The notes beneath the pieces were generated by a model. It was not told the DNA's origin and did no database searches. It worked only from the letters and a program-made list of their open reading frames with translations. 9,023 nucleotides of DNA, taken from the NCBI GenBank assembly GCA_035534855.1, contig DATLRD010000054.1, positions 1 to 9,023 of the forward strand, given 5' to 3'. The number at the start of each line of letters is the position of its first letter. Positions within the stretch are counted from its first letter, which is position 1. This DNA is from DATARH01 sp035534855 (GTDB lineage: Bacteria; Pseudomonadota; Alphaproteobacteria; ATCC43930; CGMCC-115725). This document shows, piece by piece, positions 8,083 to 9,023 of the stretch. The position numbers were made by a program, and so were the translations under genes.

Positions 8083-9023
8083 ATGGCCAACACATACCGG
8101 GTGGCGGTGATCGCCGGCGACGGCATCGGGCACGAGGTCGTGCCCGAAGGCATCAAGGCGATGGAGGCGGCGGCGCGGCGCTATGGCTTCGCCGTCGAGT
8201 GGCAGGAATTTCCGTGGAGCTGCGAGACCTATGCCAAGACCGGGCGGATGATGCCCGAAGACGGGCTCGACCAGCTGCGCCCGTTCGATGCGGTGTTTCT
8301 CGGCGCGGTTGGCTATCCCGGCGTGCCCGACCACATTTCGCTGTGGGGCCTGTTGATCCCGCTGCGCCGCAGCTTTCACCAGTACGTCAATCTGCGTCCG
8401 GTGCGGCTGTTGGCCGGTGTCGATTCTCCGCTCAAGAACCGGGCACCGGGCGAGATCGATTTCTACGTCGTGCGCGAAAACAACGAGGGCGAATATTCCT
8501 CGGTCGGCGGCCGCATGTACGAAGGCAGCGAATACGAGATGGCGATGCAGCAATCCGTGTTCACCCGGCGCGGCTGCGACCGCATCATGCGCTATGCCTT
8601 TGAGCTGGCGAAGACGCGCAAGCAGCACGTCACCTCGGCGACCAAGTCCAACGGCATCATCCACACGATGCCGTACTGGGACGAGCGCTTCGCCGCGATC
8701 GCACAGGAATATCCCGGGATCAAGACCGACCAGTACCACATCGACATCCTGACCGCGCATTTCGTGCGCCACCCGGATTGGTTCGACGTGGTCGTCGGCT
8801 CGAACCTGTTCGGCGACATCCTCAGCGATCTCGGGCCCGCCTGCGTCGGGTCGATCGGTATCGCGCCGTCGGGCAACATCAACCCCGAACGCGAATACCC
8901 GTCGATGTTCGAGCCGGTGCACGGCTCGGCGCCGGATATTGCCGGGCGCGGCATCGCCAACCCGATCGGGCAGATCTGGTCGGGCGCGATGATGCTCGAC
9001 CATTTCGGCGAGCGCGAGGCGGC
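8083..9023 (+). CDS. dmlA: D-malate/tartrate dehydrogenase (decarboxylating), 5' part
   Basis: 313 codons are visible before the window ends; the family is about 355-360 residues, so roughly 45 are missing. It is an NAD-dependent beta-decarboxylating dehydrogenase of the isopropylmalate/isocitrate superfamily, closest by eye to E. coli DmlA and Pseudomonas TtuC. These oxidise D-malate to pyruvate and CO2 and also act on tartrate. Visible features are the opening VAVIAGDGIGHEVVPEGI, GAVGYPGVPDHISLWG, and NLRPVRL with Arg105 and Arg108. RENNEGEYSS follows (Arg131, Tyr138), then SATKSNG with Lys188, metal-binding Asp221, Asp245 and Asp249, and FEPVHGSAPDIAG. VPDHISLWG and the GEYSS motif separate it from LeuB and Icd. 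The start ATG 8083 has TGAGGAG at 8073-8079. Position 134 is Asn where Thr is usual (RENTEGEY). Substrate preference between D-malate and tartrate cannot be decided here. Confidence 0.92.
   Translation, partial: MANTYRVAVIAGDGIGHEVVPEGIKAMEAAARRYGFAVEWQEFPWSCETYAKTGRMMPEDGLDQLRPFDAVFLGAVGYPGVPDHISLWGLLIPLRRSFHQYVNLRPVRLLAGVDSPLKNRAPGEIDFYVVRENNEGEYSSVGGRMYEGSEYEMAMQQSVFTRRGCDRIMRYAFELAKTRKQHVTSATKSNGIIHTMPYWDERFAAIAQEYPGIKTDQYHIDILTAHFVRHPDWFDVVVGSNLFGDILSDLGPACVGSIGIAPSGNINPEREYPSMFEPVHGSAPDIAGRGIANPIGQIWSGAMMLDHFGEREA

Overview
The window is about 9 kb of GC-rich (visibly well above 60%), densely coding DNA with every gene on the plus strand. Gene order and protein style (tol-pal end, cpoB/ybgF, tilS, ftsH, glmM, thiD) fit an alphaproteobacterium, most likely of Rhodospirillales type. 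That placement is inferred from synteny and protein recognition, not from a marker gene. I see no insertion sequence, CRISPR array, tRNA, rRNA or phage gene, and no stretch of foreign-looking composition.

Layout. (1) 1-541: the last few codons of an upstream gene (probably tolB by position), then pal, the peptidoglycan-binding outer-membrane lipoprotein. (2) 542-738: a gap of about 200 bp holding a strong hairpin with an AAAA loop (641-672). (3) 739-3100: cpoB (ybgF), the periplasmic Tol-Pal partner, followed after only 4 bases by tilS (tRNA-Ile lysidine synthetase). (4) 3101-5156: ftsH, the membrane AAA+ zinc protease. A candidate alphaproteobacterial heat-shock promoter lies in front of it, and a hairpin with the stop codon in its loop lies at its end. 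(5) 5142-5331: a leader region with a 13-bp tandem repeat just upstream of glmM. (6) 5332-7543: glmM (phosphoglucosamine mutase) and, 13 bases later, thiD (HMP/HMP-P kinase). (7) 7631-9023: a small exported SnoaL/DUF4440-like protein and, 11 bases later, the 5' part of a D-malate/tartrate dehydrogenase gene (dmlA/ttuC family), cut by the window edge.

Together, pal and cpoB serve outer-membrane constriction and envelope integrity, ftsH does membrane protein quality control, and glmM makes the GlcN-1-P needed for peptidoglycan and LPS. tilS (decoding) and thiD (thiamine) are housekeeping passengers in the same neighbourhood. The last two genes look like a separate short catabolic unit.

I found no convincing new multi-gene system. 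This is an ordinary core region, and the points worth a second look are regulatory or structural: the pal-cpoB hairpin, the sigma-32-like ftsH promoter, the glmM leader repeats, and the uncharacterised exported protein beside dmlA.
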